Assembly (NCBI GenBank): GCA_024698865.1
Contig: JAILQS010000020.1
Coordinates: 1-38,037, forward strand
Direction: 5' to 3'
DNA: 38,037 bases
Origin: Lachnospiraceae bacterium
GTDB taxonomy: Bacteria; Bacillota; Clostridia; Lachnospirales; Lachnospiraceae
The position numbers were made by a program, and so were the translations under genes. The notes below the pieces were generated by a model. That model was not told the DNA's origin, made no database searches, and saw nothing but the letters and a program-made list of their open reading frames with translations. This document shows positions 17,618 through 25,179 of this stretch, in pieces. The stretch's first letter is position 1; every line of letters starts with the position of its first letter.

Positions 17618-17648
17618 TGAAAATAGCCAAGACCACTGGTCTTGGCTA
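17618..17648 (-). terminator. Strong hairpin between dapB and the diguanylate cyclase
   Basis: A perfect 11-bp stem TAGCCAAGACC (17624-17634 with 17638-17648) with a 3-base loop is followed on the minus strand by TTTTC. It probably ends dapB transcripts. The promoter at 17653-17661 would start RNA inside it, so it may also form the very 5' end of the cyclase mRNA. Confidence 0.6.
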
Positions 17649-17652
17649 GTCC

Positions 17653-17661
17653 ATTATACCA
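17653..17661 (-). promoter_or_regulatory. Extended -10 promoter element for the diguanylate cyclase
   Basis: On the minus strand, TGGTATAAT gives a TGn extension and a consensus -10 (17653-17658). The -35 region (TCTGCA, 17 bp upstream) is poor, as is allowed for extended -10 promoters. Confidence 0.45.
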
Positions 17662-17682
17662 TATTTTATTGGCTTTGCAGAT

Positions 17683-18462
17683 TTATTTTTCGTCATTGGA
17701 CATGTTGGCATCAATAACATCGCTCATGTTGTAATAACCTGCACCTTTGCCTTTTAAAAACTTAGCGGCTGATACTGCGCCTTTTGCAAATACCGCTTTG
17801 GAATATGCTGTATGCTTAAATTCAATTACTTCATCTATACCTGCAAAAATGACTTCATGCTCTCCTACGATGGTTCCACCGCGTACTGCTGAAAGACCTA
17901 ATTCTTTTTTATCTCTCTTTTCCATACGCTGAGAACGGTCGTAAATATATTCGTACTGATGATCCATTGCTTCGTTGATGGAGTCCGCCAATGCAAGAGC
18001 AGTTCCTGAAGGAGCATCCTTCTTCTGGTTGTGATGCTTTTCTACAATCTCAACGTCAAATCCGGCATTACCAAACACCTTAACTGCATCCTGTAAAAGT
18101 TTCATCAGTGTGTTGATACCAAGTGACATATTTGCCGATTTCAAAATGGCAACCTTCGTGGAAGCTTCTTTGATATGCTCTAACTGTTCCTCTGTAAGAC
18201 CCGTTGTACAAAGTACGGCAGGAACCTGTTTCTCTACTGCATAATCCAGTAACGCATCCATTGCTTTCGGAGAAGCAAAATCAATGATAACATCCGCTTC
18301 TACCGGACATTCCGCAATACTCTGAAATACCGGATAGTTATTTTCTACGGAAAGATTAATATCTATTCCTGCAACGATTTCTGCATCCGGATCCTGTGAA
18401 ACAATATCAGTAATTGTTCTTCCCATTGCACCGTTGCAGCCGTGCATAATAATTCTTGTCAT
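17683..18462 (-). CDS. dapB: 4-hydroxy-tetrahydrodipicolinate reductase
   Basis: Second lysine/diaminopimelate branch enzyme: reduces the DapA product with NAD(P)H. It has 259 aa. The N-terminal Rossmann fold starts RIIMHGCNGAMGRTI (G-x-x-G-x-x-G type), and the catalytic box EIVEKHHNQKKDAPSGTAL carries the conserved His-His and Lys. It lies 59 bp downstream of dapA and is probably co-transcribed under the lysine riboswitch. A hairpin terminator follows. DAP feeds both lysine and peptidoglycan. Confidence 0.96.
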   Translation of the reverse strand: MTRIIMHGCNGAMGRTITDIVSQDPDAEIVAGIDINLSVENNYPVFQSIAECPVEADVIIDFASPKAMDALLDYAVEKQVPAVLCTTGLTEEQLEHIKEASTKVAILKSANMSLGINTLMKLLQDAVKVFGNAGFDVEIVEKHHNQKKDAPSGTALALADSINEAMDHQYEYIYDRSQRMEKRDKKELGLSAVRGGTIVGEHEVIFAGIDEVIEFKHTAYSKAVFAKGAVSAAKFLKGKGAGYYNMSDVIDANMSNDEK

Positions 18463-18521
18463 ATGTCTAACACCTCTTTGTTGTTCTATCTATCGTTGTA
18501 TCGTTCGCTCTTGTGATTGGA

Positions 18522-19409
18522 CTATTTGATTAAACCAACCTTTTTCATTTCTTCTGCCAGTACTGCTGCTTTCGCATCTGACATCTCTGTTAATGGAAGT
18601 CTTAAAGATCCCACATCCATTCCCATAAGATTTAATGCTTTCTTAACCGGGATTGGATTTACTTCGCTAAATAATGCAGCAATCAAAGGAATGTATTTTA
18701 ACTGCAAATCACGAGAAGTCTTTACATCGCCTTCCAGATACTTCATAACGATATCGTGTGTATCTTTTGGTGCAACGTTGGATAATACAGAAATAACTCC
18801 GATACCACCAAGAGAAAGAATCGGAACAATCTGATCATCATTTCCGGAATACAAATCAATCTTGCCATCCGTTAACTGCATAATCTTAGCTACCTGCGAA
18901 ATGTTTCCACTGGCTTCTTTTACAGCAACGATGTTATCCACATTTTTATAAAGGTTCGCAACTGTTTCTGCCTCGATATTAATACCGGTACGACTACCTA
19001 CGTTGTAGAGAATTACCGGGATTTTGATTGCATTGGCGATGGCTGTATAGTGAGCCTCCAAACCTGCCTGTGTTGCTTTGTTGTAATATGGCGACACACA
19101 AAGTACTCCATCTGCACCAAATTCTTCTGCCTTCTTCGACATTGCAATTGCTGTCTGTGTGCAGTTGGAACCGGTACCCGCAATAATTGGAATACGTTTC
19201 TTATTGATGTCAATACATGCTTTGATTACATCCAGATGTTCTTCTTCTGTCAAAGTAGACGATTCTCCGGTAGTTCCACAAATAATGATGGAATCCGTAT
19301 GATTTGCAATATGAAACTCAACCAGTTCCTCTAACTTATCGTAGTTTGGTGTTCCATCTGCTTTCATTGGGGTGACGAGCGCAACTCCTGCTCCTTTAAA
19401 TATTGCCAT
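18522..19409 (-). CDS. dapA: 4-hydroxy-tetrahydrodipicolinate synthase
   Basis: Condenses pyruvate with aspartate semialdehyde, the committed lysine-pathway step. It is a 295-aa TIM barrel. Schiff-base Lys164 (IVAVKEASGN), Tyr135 (ILYNVGSRTG) and the substrate-binding GTTGES (45-50) are present. ATG 19409 is set by GGAGG 5 bases upstream; the frame extends to 19448 without support. The leader is a lysine riboswitch with a terminator (19503-19768), so expression should fall when lysine is plentiful. Confidence 0.96.
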   Translation of the reverse strand: MAIFKGAGVALVTPMKADGTPNYDKLEELVEFHIANHTDSIIICGTTGESSTLTEEEHLDVIKACIDINKKRIPIIAGTGSNCTQTAIAMSKKAEEFGADGVLCVSPYYNKATQAGLEAHYTAIANAIKIPVILYNVGSRTGINIEAETVANLYKNVDNIVAVKEASGNISQVAKIMQLTDGKIDLYSGNDDQIVPILSLGGIGVISVLSNVAPKDTHDIVMKYLEGDVKTSRDLQLKYIPLIAALFSEVNPIPVKKALNLMGMDVGSLRLPLTEMSDAKAAVLAEEMKKVGLIK

Positions 19410-19502
19410 AATTTCCTCCATTCTGTCGTCTTGCGACAACCCTTTCATTCTTTCATATTATATAGAACAAAGACTTTATGGAAACAATGTTTCCTATAAA
19501 GT

Positions 19503-19528
19503 AAAAAAACGACTCCTGTGAGCCGTCC
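19503..19528 (-). terminator. Riboswitch-controlled intrinsic terminator ahead of dapA
   Basis: On the minus strand the stem GACGGCTC/GAGTCGTT (with G-U pairs) closes an ACAG loop and runs into seven T residues (19503-19509). Confidence 0.85.
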
Positions 19529-19768
19529 AAAAGAATCTACATAGCTACAGCGACTGACATACTTACTTATCAGCGCTACACTTATGGGTTCTTTGGATAG
19601 CTCTCCATCTTATATCAAAGATGACAATTATACAGCTATTAACTGCATAACCAGATAAAAATGCTTCAGATCATTTTCTCTTCGGCGCCAACACCTTTCC
19701 TAAGAATTCGCTTATGTCTGAACATATCCTTCTAAGTACTCATTATTTAGCGCACCTCTACCAAATTT
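19503..19768 (-). ncRNA. Lysine riboswitch (L-box) leader of dapA-dapB
   Basis: Minus-strand RNA with the L-box landmarks in order: GGTAGAGGTGCG (19751-19762), then a GAGTA box, GGAAAGG, GGCGCCGAAG (near 19681-19690), CTGGTTATGCAG, and TGGAGAGCTATCC (19595-19607). P1 pairs TTTGGTAG at the 5' end with CTATCCAAA (19592-19600). The same P1 strand can instead pair TCCAAAGAA with TTCTTTTGGA (19526-19535), the left foot of the terminator. This gives a plain switch: lysine bound means P1 and terminator; no lysine means antiterminator. Confidence 0.93.
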
Positions 19769-19774
19769 GTAAAT

Positions 19775-19803
19775 ATACTACCATCTATATGCACCTTTGT
19801 CAA
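19775..19803 (-). promoter_or_regulatory. Promoter of the dapA-dapB leader
   Basis: On the minus strand, -35 TTGACA (19798-19803) and -10 TAGTAT (19775-19780) with a 17-bp spacer. The predicted start falls at about 19768, exactly where the L-box P1 stem begins. Confidence 0.75.
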
Positions 19804-19821
19804 TATGGTTACCGGAATTTG

Positions 19822-20031
19822 CTCTGCAAATGTTCTTTGTTAATAGATGCTTGCATACACTATCATTTCCATGCGGGGTACTCTTTCGACAGTTGAGCAC
19901 ATAACGGATACTATGGTTGCAAAAAACGCAACCCAAGTACCGATGTGCTCAAAGCCCCCGCATTGGAAACGATAGTGTAGTGCAAGCTTTGAATTTACAA
20001 CTCTATCGTTCAAAAAAGAACTGCTGCAGAC
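19822..20031 (+). repeat. Long palindromic element, copy 1 (core 19875-19959)
   Basis: A conserved core running from GGGGTAC to AAAGCCCCC sits at the tip of long arms. Proximal arms pair GCTTGCA-TACACTATC-TTTCCA-TGC (19849-19874) with its near-complement (19960-19986). More distal parts around CTGCA-GTTCTTT pair with an asymmetric bulge. Core stems are TTGAGCACAT/ATGTGCTCAA (10 bp) and GGTTGC/GCAACC around an AAAAAAC loop. The element lies between the dap promoter and the HAD gene and carries no plausible gene. It is the same family as the elements at 31341-31548 and 31687-31914. Confidence 0.85.
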
Positions 20032-20150
20032 TAATATACATTTGCCACGACACTCAGATCCACACACATCAAATCAACACAGACGCTAACCCCACAATTA
20101 CTCTCATTATTTGCAGGGAAAGTTCCGGCAAGTGTGGAGTGAATTTGATT

Positions 20151-20819
20151 TTATATCTGCAATTCGTTAAGACTCTTGATTACCCGTACGTCCTCCAGAC
20201 CTTCCAAATATTCTGAAGCTGCCGCCTCTTTTCTGGATATGTATACCGGTGTAATTCCCATCTTCTTTGCCGGCAGCACATCGGACGCAATCGAATCCCC
20301 GATAAACAGTGCCTCCTCCGGTTTTACATCCGCTATTTCCAATGCCTTTTCAAATATCACTTTACTTGGCTTGCATGCCCTTACCGTCTCTGCGGATATG
20401 ATTCCCGCCGGCTGCAGCCCCTTCTGTTTCATAGATTCTTCCAGATAACAAAGGTCGTCGTTGGACAGCACATAGATTGGAAGTTTGGTTCTTTCAAAAA
20501 AAGGTTTTACATCCGGAAACAATGGCGCCTCTACCCAGACTTTACGCCATACCTTATGCATATATTCTAAATCTCCGTTTAATCCGTAGTTTTCCTGGCA
20601 ATAATTCAGTATGCAATCCACTTTCTCATCATTTTTAATAAATGCATCTCCGTGGCTCTTGGCTTCCAGTTCCTTGATTTGCCCCCATACTATCTGTAAT
20701 ATCTGTGCCGGATCCTTCAAGTCACTGTGCGTGATAAAATATGCAAGCAGTTCCCTTGTGTTTGGTTCGTCCTCCTGTACCATCGTTCCGGTGTAGTCAA
20801 TAAAAATTGCTTTTGTCAT
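20151..20819 (-). CDS. HAD-superfamily hydrolase with a DxT motif I
   Basis: Cytoplasmic phosphatase-like protein of 222 aa. HAD motifs are motif I IFIDYTGTMV (nucleophile Asp8), motif II YVLSND, a Lys in ACKPSKVIFEKAL and motif IV LFIGDSIASDVLPAKKMGI. The residue two after the nucleophile is Thr10 instead of the usual general-acid Asp, giving DxTGT. This resembles P-type ATPases and differs from ordinary phosphatases, so turnover may be slow or the substrate unusual. ATG 20819 is the start of the conserved fold; a purine-rich ribosome site lies 5' of it. A promoter is at 20857-20886. It is not clearly in an operon. Confidence 0.85.
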   Translation of the reverse strand: MTKAIFIDYTGTMVQEDEPNTRELLAYFITHSDLKDPAQILQIVWGQIKELEAKSHGDAFIKNDEKVDCILNYCQENYGLNGDLEYMHKVWRKVWVEAPLFPDVKPFFERTKLPIYVLSNDDLCYLEESMKQKGLQPAGIISAETVRACKPSKVIFEKALEIADVKPEEALFIGDSIASDVLPAKKMGITPVYISRKEAAASEYLEGLEDVRVIKSLNELQI

Positions 20820-20856
20820 ACTTCCCCACTTCTCCTTTTTCTTCTCAATTACGCAT

Positions 20857-20886
20857 ATTATATACATTTTTCCTTCTTTTCTTCAA
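20857..20886 (-). promoter_or_regulatory. Promoter of the HAD hydrolase gene
   Basis: On the minus strand, TTGAAG (20881-20886) and TATAAT (20857-20862) are separated by 18 bp. Confidence 0.55.
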
Positions 20887-20924
20887 GGCATTTTTGTATT
20901 TTCGAGTGATTTGTTTTAGAACGA

Positions 20925-20949
20925 GAAAAAGAGTGTCGCTGACACTCTT
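20925..20949 (-). terminator. Intrinsic terminator of the SSB-like gene
   Basis: Stem AAGAGTGTC (20929-20937 with 20941-20949), 3-base loop, then a T-run on the minus strand. It is 30 bp beyond the stop codon at 20979. Confidence 0.85.
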
Positions 20950-20978
20950 TCCTATATTGATTATGTCTCCATTATTAA

Positions 20979-21608
20979 TTATGTTTCCACATACTCCAGC
21001 TTACTTACAGAAACTTCGTACGCAGTTCTCTTTTCCACATCCGTCTCCGATATCTTCTTTTGATATTCCCTGCTTTGAATCCTTCCCCAGATTTGCAGAT
21101 GTCCACCCACATCAAACTTCTCCGCAAATCTCGCATTACGCCCCCAGGAAATACATGGGATGTAGTCAGATTTGCCGTATGGCCGGTTTACCGCTAATAA
21201 CAGGTCGGCAATTTCTCTGCCTAATGGTGTTTTTCGATATACCGGTGGTTTGCAAATATATCCGTCCAGGAAAATGTAGTTCGGTTTCAGGCTTTCATAC
21301 TCCTCCTCGCAAATGTGGATTTCCCTCACAAACACGGATAAAATCAGCTTGTTGCGATTCTCTTCGTGCCGATTGTAAGAACGCAGCTGTCCAGTCACCT
21401 CCACGCATTTTCCCTGATAGCTCTTAGTTACATCAATCAACCGCTCAGAAATCATGAGTGGAATCGTATCTATGGATTCACTTAAGCGCTTCACTTTCAC
21501 GTCCAGCAAATAGAATCCCTCACCAAATACGCTGTGGCTGAACACAAATTCCCCCGCCACTTCACCTGAAATGCTCACCTGATTGTTGTCGAATACCTTT
21601 TCTGTCAT
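20979..21608 (-). CDS. SSB-like protein with two OB folds
   Basis: Protein of 209 aa related to single-stranded-DNA-binding proteins. Residues about 8-105 look like a first OB-type fold (VSISGEVAGEFVFSHSVFGEGFYLLDVKVKRLS, then GKCVEVTGQLRSYN). Residues about 110-207 look like a second, with SSB-like strings NYIFLDGYICKPPVYRKTPLGREIADLLLAVNR and IPCISWGRNARFAEKFDVGGHLQIWGRIQSREY. It ends KLEYVET and lacks the acidic tail (DDxPF) that lets typical SSBs recruit repair proteins, so it is probably not the main replicative SSB. GGAGAGGAG precedes the ATG. A terminator follows. Confidence 0.75.
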   Translation of the reverse strand: MTEKVFDNNQVSISGEVAGEFVFSHSVFGEGFYLLDVKVKRLSESIDTIPLMISERLIDVTKSYQGKCVEVTGQLRSYNRHEENRNKLILSVFVREIHICEEEYESLKPNYIFLDGYICKPPVYRKTPLGREIADLLLAVNRPYGKSDYIPCISWGRNARFAEKFDVGGHLQIWGRIQSREYQKKISETDVEKRTAYEVSVSKLEYVET

Positions 21609-21644
21609 CTGTAAGACTCCTCTCCTTTCATTGATAGGTATTTT

Positions 21645-21677
21645 CTTCTGATAAATAGAGAATGCAATTATCAGAAG
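21645..21677. repeat. 10-bp inverted repeat upstream of the SSB-like gene
   Basis: CTTCTGATAA (21645-21654) and TTATCAGAAG (21668-21677) are perfect complements around 13 bases, about 37 bp before the ATG. It may be an operator or a 5' UTR hairpin. There is no T-run after it on either strand. Confidence 0.5.
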
Positions 21678-21769
21678 TCATATTGTATCTCTCTCACTAT
21701 ATATATATTCCTATTCATTCAAAAAAAGAAGCGAATCTTGTCATAAGATTTCAACAAATACCGACACTG

Positions 21770-21878
21770 CTACATATTTTCTTCCATAGTAGCCTTTCCA
21801 TCCCTAATGAAAAGCTGATTCTTAGCAACCTGTGCAACCTTCTTATCATGAGTTACGATGATAATCGTTTTACCTTCC
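21770..21878 (-). pseudogene. 3' remnant of an ABC-transporter ATPase gene
   Basis: The minus strand encodes EGKTIIIVTHDKKVAQVAKNQ and continues for about 15 more residues to a TAG stop (21770-21772). VTHD is the H-loop region of MacB/LolD-type ATPases, and the tail has the usual end pattern of that family. Nothing of Walker A, signature or Walker B remains upstream; the frame runs into a G-run and then the typA promoter. It is a decayed gene end, too short to function. Confidence 0.75.
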
Positions 21879-21922
21879 CCCCCAGTAAGTGAGCCAAAGG
21901 GGATTTCAACGAAAGTTATCCC

Positions 21923-21950
21923 TTGAAAAATTGAGATACTATGATATAAT
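21923..21950 (+). promoter_or_regulatory. Promoter of typA
   Basis: -35 TTGAAA (21923-21928) and -10 TATAAT (21945-21950) are separated by 16 bp, about 62 bp before the typA ATG. Confidence 0.65.
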
Positions 21951-22012
21951 GTATGGGTTGTACAGAAGAATCAGTAAATGGAACATTTTAGATGTAAGAA
22001 ATGGAGATTAAA

Positions 22013-23866
22013 ATGAATCAAACAAGAGAAGACATTCGTAACATTGCCATTATTGCTCACGTAGACCATGGCAAAACAACTCTCGTAGATGAACTTCTGA
22101 AGCAGAGCGGTACGTTCCGCGAGAACCAGGAAGTCGCAGAGCGTGTTATGGATTCTAACGATATCGAAAAGGAACGTGGAATTACTATCCTTTCCAAGAA
22201 CACTGCAATTCATTATAAAGATACGAAAATAAACATTATCGACACACCGGGTCATGCTGACTTTGGCGGCGAGGTAGAGCGTGTACTGAAAATGGTAAAC
22301 GGCGTTATCCTCGTGGTAGATGCGTTTGAAGGTGCTATGCCTCAGACCAAATTCGTTTTGAGAAAAGCTTTGGAGTTAGATCTTCCGGTTATCGTTTGTA
22401 TCAATAAAATTGACCGTCCGGAAGCCCGTCCGGATGAAGTAATTGATGAGGTGCTGGAATTATTCATTGATCTGGATGCAAGTGATGAGCAGTTAGACTG
22501 TCCGTTCGTATTTGCTTCTGCGAAGTCCGGCGTTGCCTGTCTTGATTTGAATGAAACTCCGGAAAATATGGAGCCGTTATTTGAAACGATTCTGGAATAC
22601 ATTCCGGGACCAACCGGCGATCCGGAAGCACCAACCCAGATGTTAATCAGCACGATTGATTACAATGAATATGTTGGTCGTATCGGTGTTGGTAAAATCG
22701 ATCAGGGTACCATCAAAGTAAATCAGGACGTAGTTCTTGTAAATGAACACGACTCCAGCAAATTCCAGAAAGTTAAAATCAGCAAGCTTTATGAATTTGA
22801 AGGGTTGAACAGAGTAGAAGTAAATGAAGCTTCCTGTGGTTCTATCGTAGCCATTTCCGGAATTGCCGACCTGCATATTGGTGATACCATCTGTTCTCCG
22901 GAGAAACCGGAACCGATTCCATTCCAGAAAATTACCGAACCTACGATGTCTATGGACTTCGTCGTTAATAACTCACCACTTGCCGGCCAGGAAGGCAAAT
23001 TTGTTACTTCCCGTCATTTGCGCGATCGTCTCTTCAAAGAGTTAAATACAGACGTAAGTCTTCGCGTGGAAGAAACAGAAAGTGCCGACTGCTACAAAGT
23101 ATCCGGTCGTGGAGAGCTTCATCTTTCTGTATTGATTGAAAATATGCGTCGTGAAGGTTACGAATTTGCTGTAAGTAAAGCAGAAGTACTTTACAAATAC
23201 GATGAACGCAATAAAAAATTAGAGCCAATGGAGCGCGCCGTAATCGATGTTCCGGAAGAATTTGCCGGAAGTGTCATTGAAAAACTTTCCCACAGAAAAG
23301 GGGAATTACAGGGAATGGCACCTAACGCAGACGGTTACACCCGTTTGGAATTCCTTATTCCTTCCCGTGGACTGATTGGATATCGTGGCGAGTTCATGAC
23401 TGATACCAAAGGAAACGGTGTTATTAACACTGTATTTGAAGAATATGGTCCTTTTAAAGGCGAAATCCAGTATCGTAAGACCGGTTCTCTTATCGCTTTC
23501 GAATCCGGCGAAACTATCACCTACGGTTTATTTAACGCACAGGAACGTGGAACACTGTTCGTTGGACCGGGCGAGAAAGTTTACGGTGGTATGATTGTTG
23601 GACAGTGCGCAAAAGCGGAGGATATCGAAGTAAATGTGTGCAAGACCAAACATCTTACCAATACCCGTTCTTCCGGTTCTGATGAAGCATTGAAACTTAC
23701 TCCTCCAAGAATTCTTAGTCTGGAGCAGGCACTTGAATACATTGATACCGATGAGTATTTGGAAATCACACCGGAACACTTACGTATCCGTAAAAAGATT
23801 CTGGATCCTACGATGCGTATGCGTGCCAAACGTGCCGAGATGGCAAAAAATAAAGCCGAGAACTAA
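22013..23866 (+). CDS. typA: Ribosome-associated GTPase TypA/BipA
   Basis: EF-G-like translational GTPase of 617 aa that assists ribosome assembly and growth under stress such as cold. G1 is AHVDHGKTT (15-23), followed by ERGITI (switch), DTPGHADF (G3) and [10 protein letters not shown] (G4). The C-terminal BipA domains are complete, with [11 protein letters not shown] and the closing [23 protein letters not shown] 22013 has GGAG 6 bases upstream; an in-frame ATG at 22001 overlaps that site and is less likely. It is monocistronic, with a promoter at 21923-21950 and a terminator at 23929-23998. Confidence 0.96.
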   Translation: MNQTREDIRNIAIIAHVDHGKTTLVDELLKQSGTFRENQEVAERVMDSNDIEKERGITILSKNTAIHYKDTKINIIDTPGHADFGGEVERVLKMVNGVILVVDAFEGAMPQTKFVLRKALELDLPVIVCINKIDRPEARPDEVIDEVLELFIDLDASDEQLDCPFVFASAKSGVACLDLNETPENMEPLFETILEYIPGPTGDPEAPTQMLISTIDYNEYVGRIGVGKIDQGTIKVNQDVVLVNEHDSSKFQKVKISKLYEFEGLNRVEVNEASCGSIVAISGIADLHIGDTICSPEKPEPIPFQKITEPTMSMDFVVNNSPLAGQEGKFVTSRHLRDRLFKELNTDVSLRVEETESADCYKVSGRGELHLSVLIENMRREGYEFAVSKAEVLYKYDERNKKLEPMERAVIDVPEEFAGSVIEKLSHRKGELQGMAPNADGYTRLEFLIPSRGLIGYRGEFMTDTKGNGVINTVFEEYGPFKGEIQYRKTGSLIAFESGETITYGLFNAQERGTLFVGPGEKVYGGMIVGQCAKAEDIEVNVCKTKHLTNTRSSGSDEALKLTPPRILSLEQALEYIDTDEYLEITPEHLRIRKKILDPTMRMRAKRAEMAKNKAEN

Positions 23867-23928
23867 TTATCCCGACTTGTATAACCGTCTTGTTTCACCG
23901 TTATATTTATATATAAGACAAATTCAAA

Positions 23929-23998
23929 AAGCCTTCTGTTACAAAGGCATCCCACCCTTTTCTTTCTGTGGGATACGCCTTGACAGAAGGCTTTTTTA
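23929..23998. terminator. Branched bidirectional terminator between typA and the deacetylase
   Basis: The outer stem AAGCCTTCTGT / ACAGAAGGCTT is closed over an inner hairpin AAGGC-TCCCAC / GTGGGA-GCCTT. A T-run follows on the plus strand and an A-run precedes it on the left. It can end both typA (plus) and the convergent deacetylase gene (minus). Confidence 0.85.
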
Positions 23999-24020
23999 TA
24001 AACTACACGGATTGTTTTAT

Positions 24021-25154
24021 TTATTTGTAGAAATCGAAATAAGCGTTCTTTGCTTTCATCTTCTTTCCACGAAGTTCTGCAAGTTCACTTACTGTAACCA
24101 ACTGATATCCTTTCTTTACAAGTTTAGGAATAATCGTTTTGCTGGCTTTGGCGGTCGGTTCATACAAATCGTGCATCAGTACGATATCTCCATCTTTTAC
24201 ATCTTTAAGCACTTTGTTCTTTGTGGAAGTTGCATTTCTCGTCGCCCAATCTCTTGTATCTACAGACCAAAGGATCATCGGCATATTTACTGCTTTTCCA
24301 ACGGAACTGTTATATCCGCCTCCCGGTGGTCTCATAATAACAACCTTTTCTCCGGTTATTTTCTTAATGGCAACATTCGTCTTCTTAATCTGAGACTTAA
24401 TCTTTGCATTGCCTGCAGATGTCAAAATGGTATGATCATAGGTATGGTTACCAATCTGACAACCCATATCATATGCTCTTTTCATCTGTTTCTTATACGT
24501 GTTCACACGGGAACCTACAACAAAGAATGTTGCTACCTGATTATGTTTCTTGAGTATATCCAGTATATCATCGGTGAAATAGGATGGTCCATCATCATAG
24601 GTGAGTGCAACCATTTTCTTTTTCCCGTATACAATCCTTTGGATCACACCCTTTTTATTCATGTAGTAAAGGTTATTCTTGATTTTTTGTTTACCGGTGA
24701 GCATCCTGCCGGATTTCTTCGCAAAATAGTATTTTTTGCCGTTAATCTCTTTAATTCCGGTTTGCATAACTCCTTTTCCCGAAAAATAGTACGTATATTT
24801 ATCTATCTTTTTCTTACCGGTAACCATAGCTGCGTTTCTGCGTGAAAAGAAATATTTCTTACTGCCTTTACGCAACCATCCTTTCTTCTTTACACCATTT
24901 ACGTAATAGTAGGTTTTGCCGTTTTCTTTAACAAAACCATTCTTTACCTCAGGTGTTGGGCTTGGTGACACTTCCGGTTGTTCTGTATCCGAATTCACTG
25001 TAACAGAACTTTCTGTCTGTGTCCCTGTCGCAACCGTTTCCTTACTTCCTTTGCTATCATTTGTAACTTCTGCCGCAAATGATTTTGCTGATATCCCCAA
25101 TCCCAACAATAATACAAATGCAAGCGATAACAATACTTTCTGTTTCATTTTCAT
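24021..25154 (-). CDS. Secreted polysaccharide deacetylase with cell-wall-binding repeats
   Basis: Exported enzyme of 377 aa predicted to remove N-acetyl groups from peptidoglycan or another surface polysaccharide. A signal peptide (1-28, KQKVLLSLAFVLLLGLGISAKSFAAE) is followed by a Ser/Thr/Pro linker (30-70). Four to five choline-binding-type repeats occupy about 72-173 (KTYYYVNGVKKKGW, KKYFFSRRNAAMVTG, YTYYFSGKGVMQTG, KKYYFAKKSGRMLTG). The NodB domain has TYDDGP (metal Asp188), NHTYDH (His237, His241), RPPGGG, DTRDW and LMHD, so the active site is complete. ATG 25154 lies 12 bases from GGAGG and is 25 bp after leuA, so it may be read through from it. Confidence 0.9.
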   Translation of the reverse strand: MKMKQKVLLSLAFVLLLGLGISAKSFAAEVTNDSKGSKETVATGTQTESSVTVNSDTEQPEVSPSPTPEVKNGFVKENGKTYYYVNGVKKKGWLRKGSKKYFFSRRNAAMVTGKKKIDKYTYYFSGKGVMQTGIKEINGKKYYFAKKSGRMLTGKQKIKNNLYYMNKKGVIQRIVYGKKKMVALTYDDGPSYFTDDILDILKKHNQVATFFVVGSRVNTYKKQMKRAYDMGCQIGNHTYDHTILTSAGNAKIKSQIKKTNVAIKKITGEKVVIMRPPGGGYNSSVGKAVNMPMILWSVDTRDWATRNATSTKNKVLKDVKDGDIVLMHDLYEPTAKASKTIIPKLVKKGYQLVTVSELAELRGKKMKAKNAYFDFYK

Positions 25155-25179
25155 ATAAGTATCGTACCTCCTTCTTGAC

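Noticed and set aside
19822-20031. Palindromic element as an intrinsic terminator of the HAD gene
   Set aside because: It is far longer than a terminator, has no T-run after the arms and recurs elsewhere with a conserved core.
23733-24845. Long plus-strand open frame of 370 codons
   Set aside because: It runs antisense to the polysaccharide deacetylase and over the typA terminator, has no ribosome site and no recognisable domain, and is Cys/Phe/Ile-rich as expected of a shadow frame.
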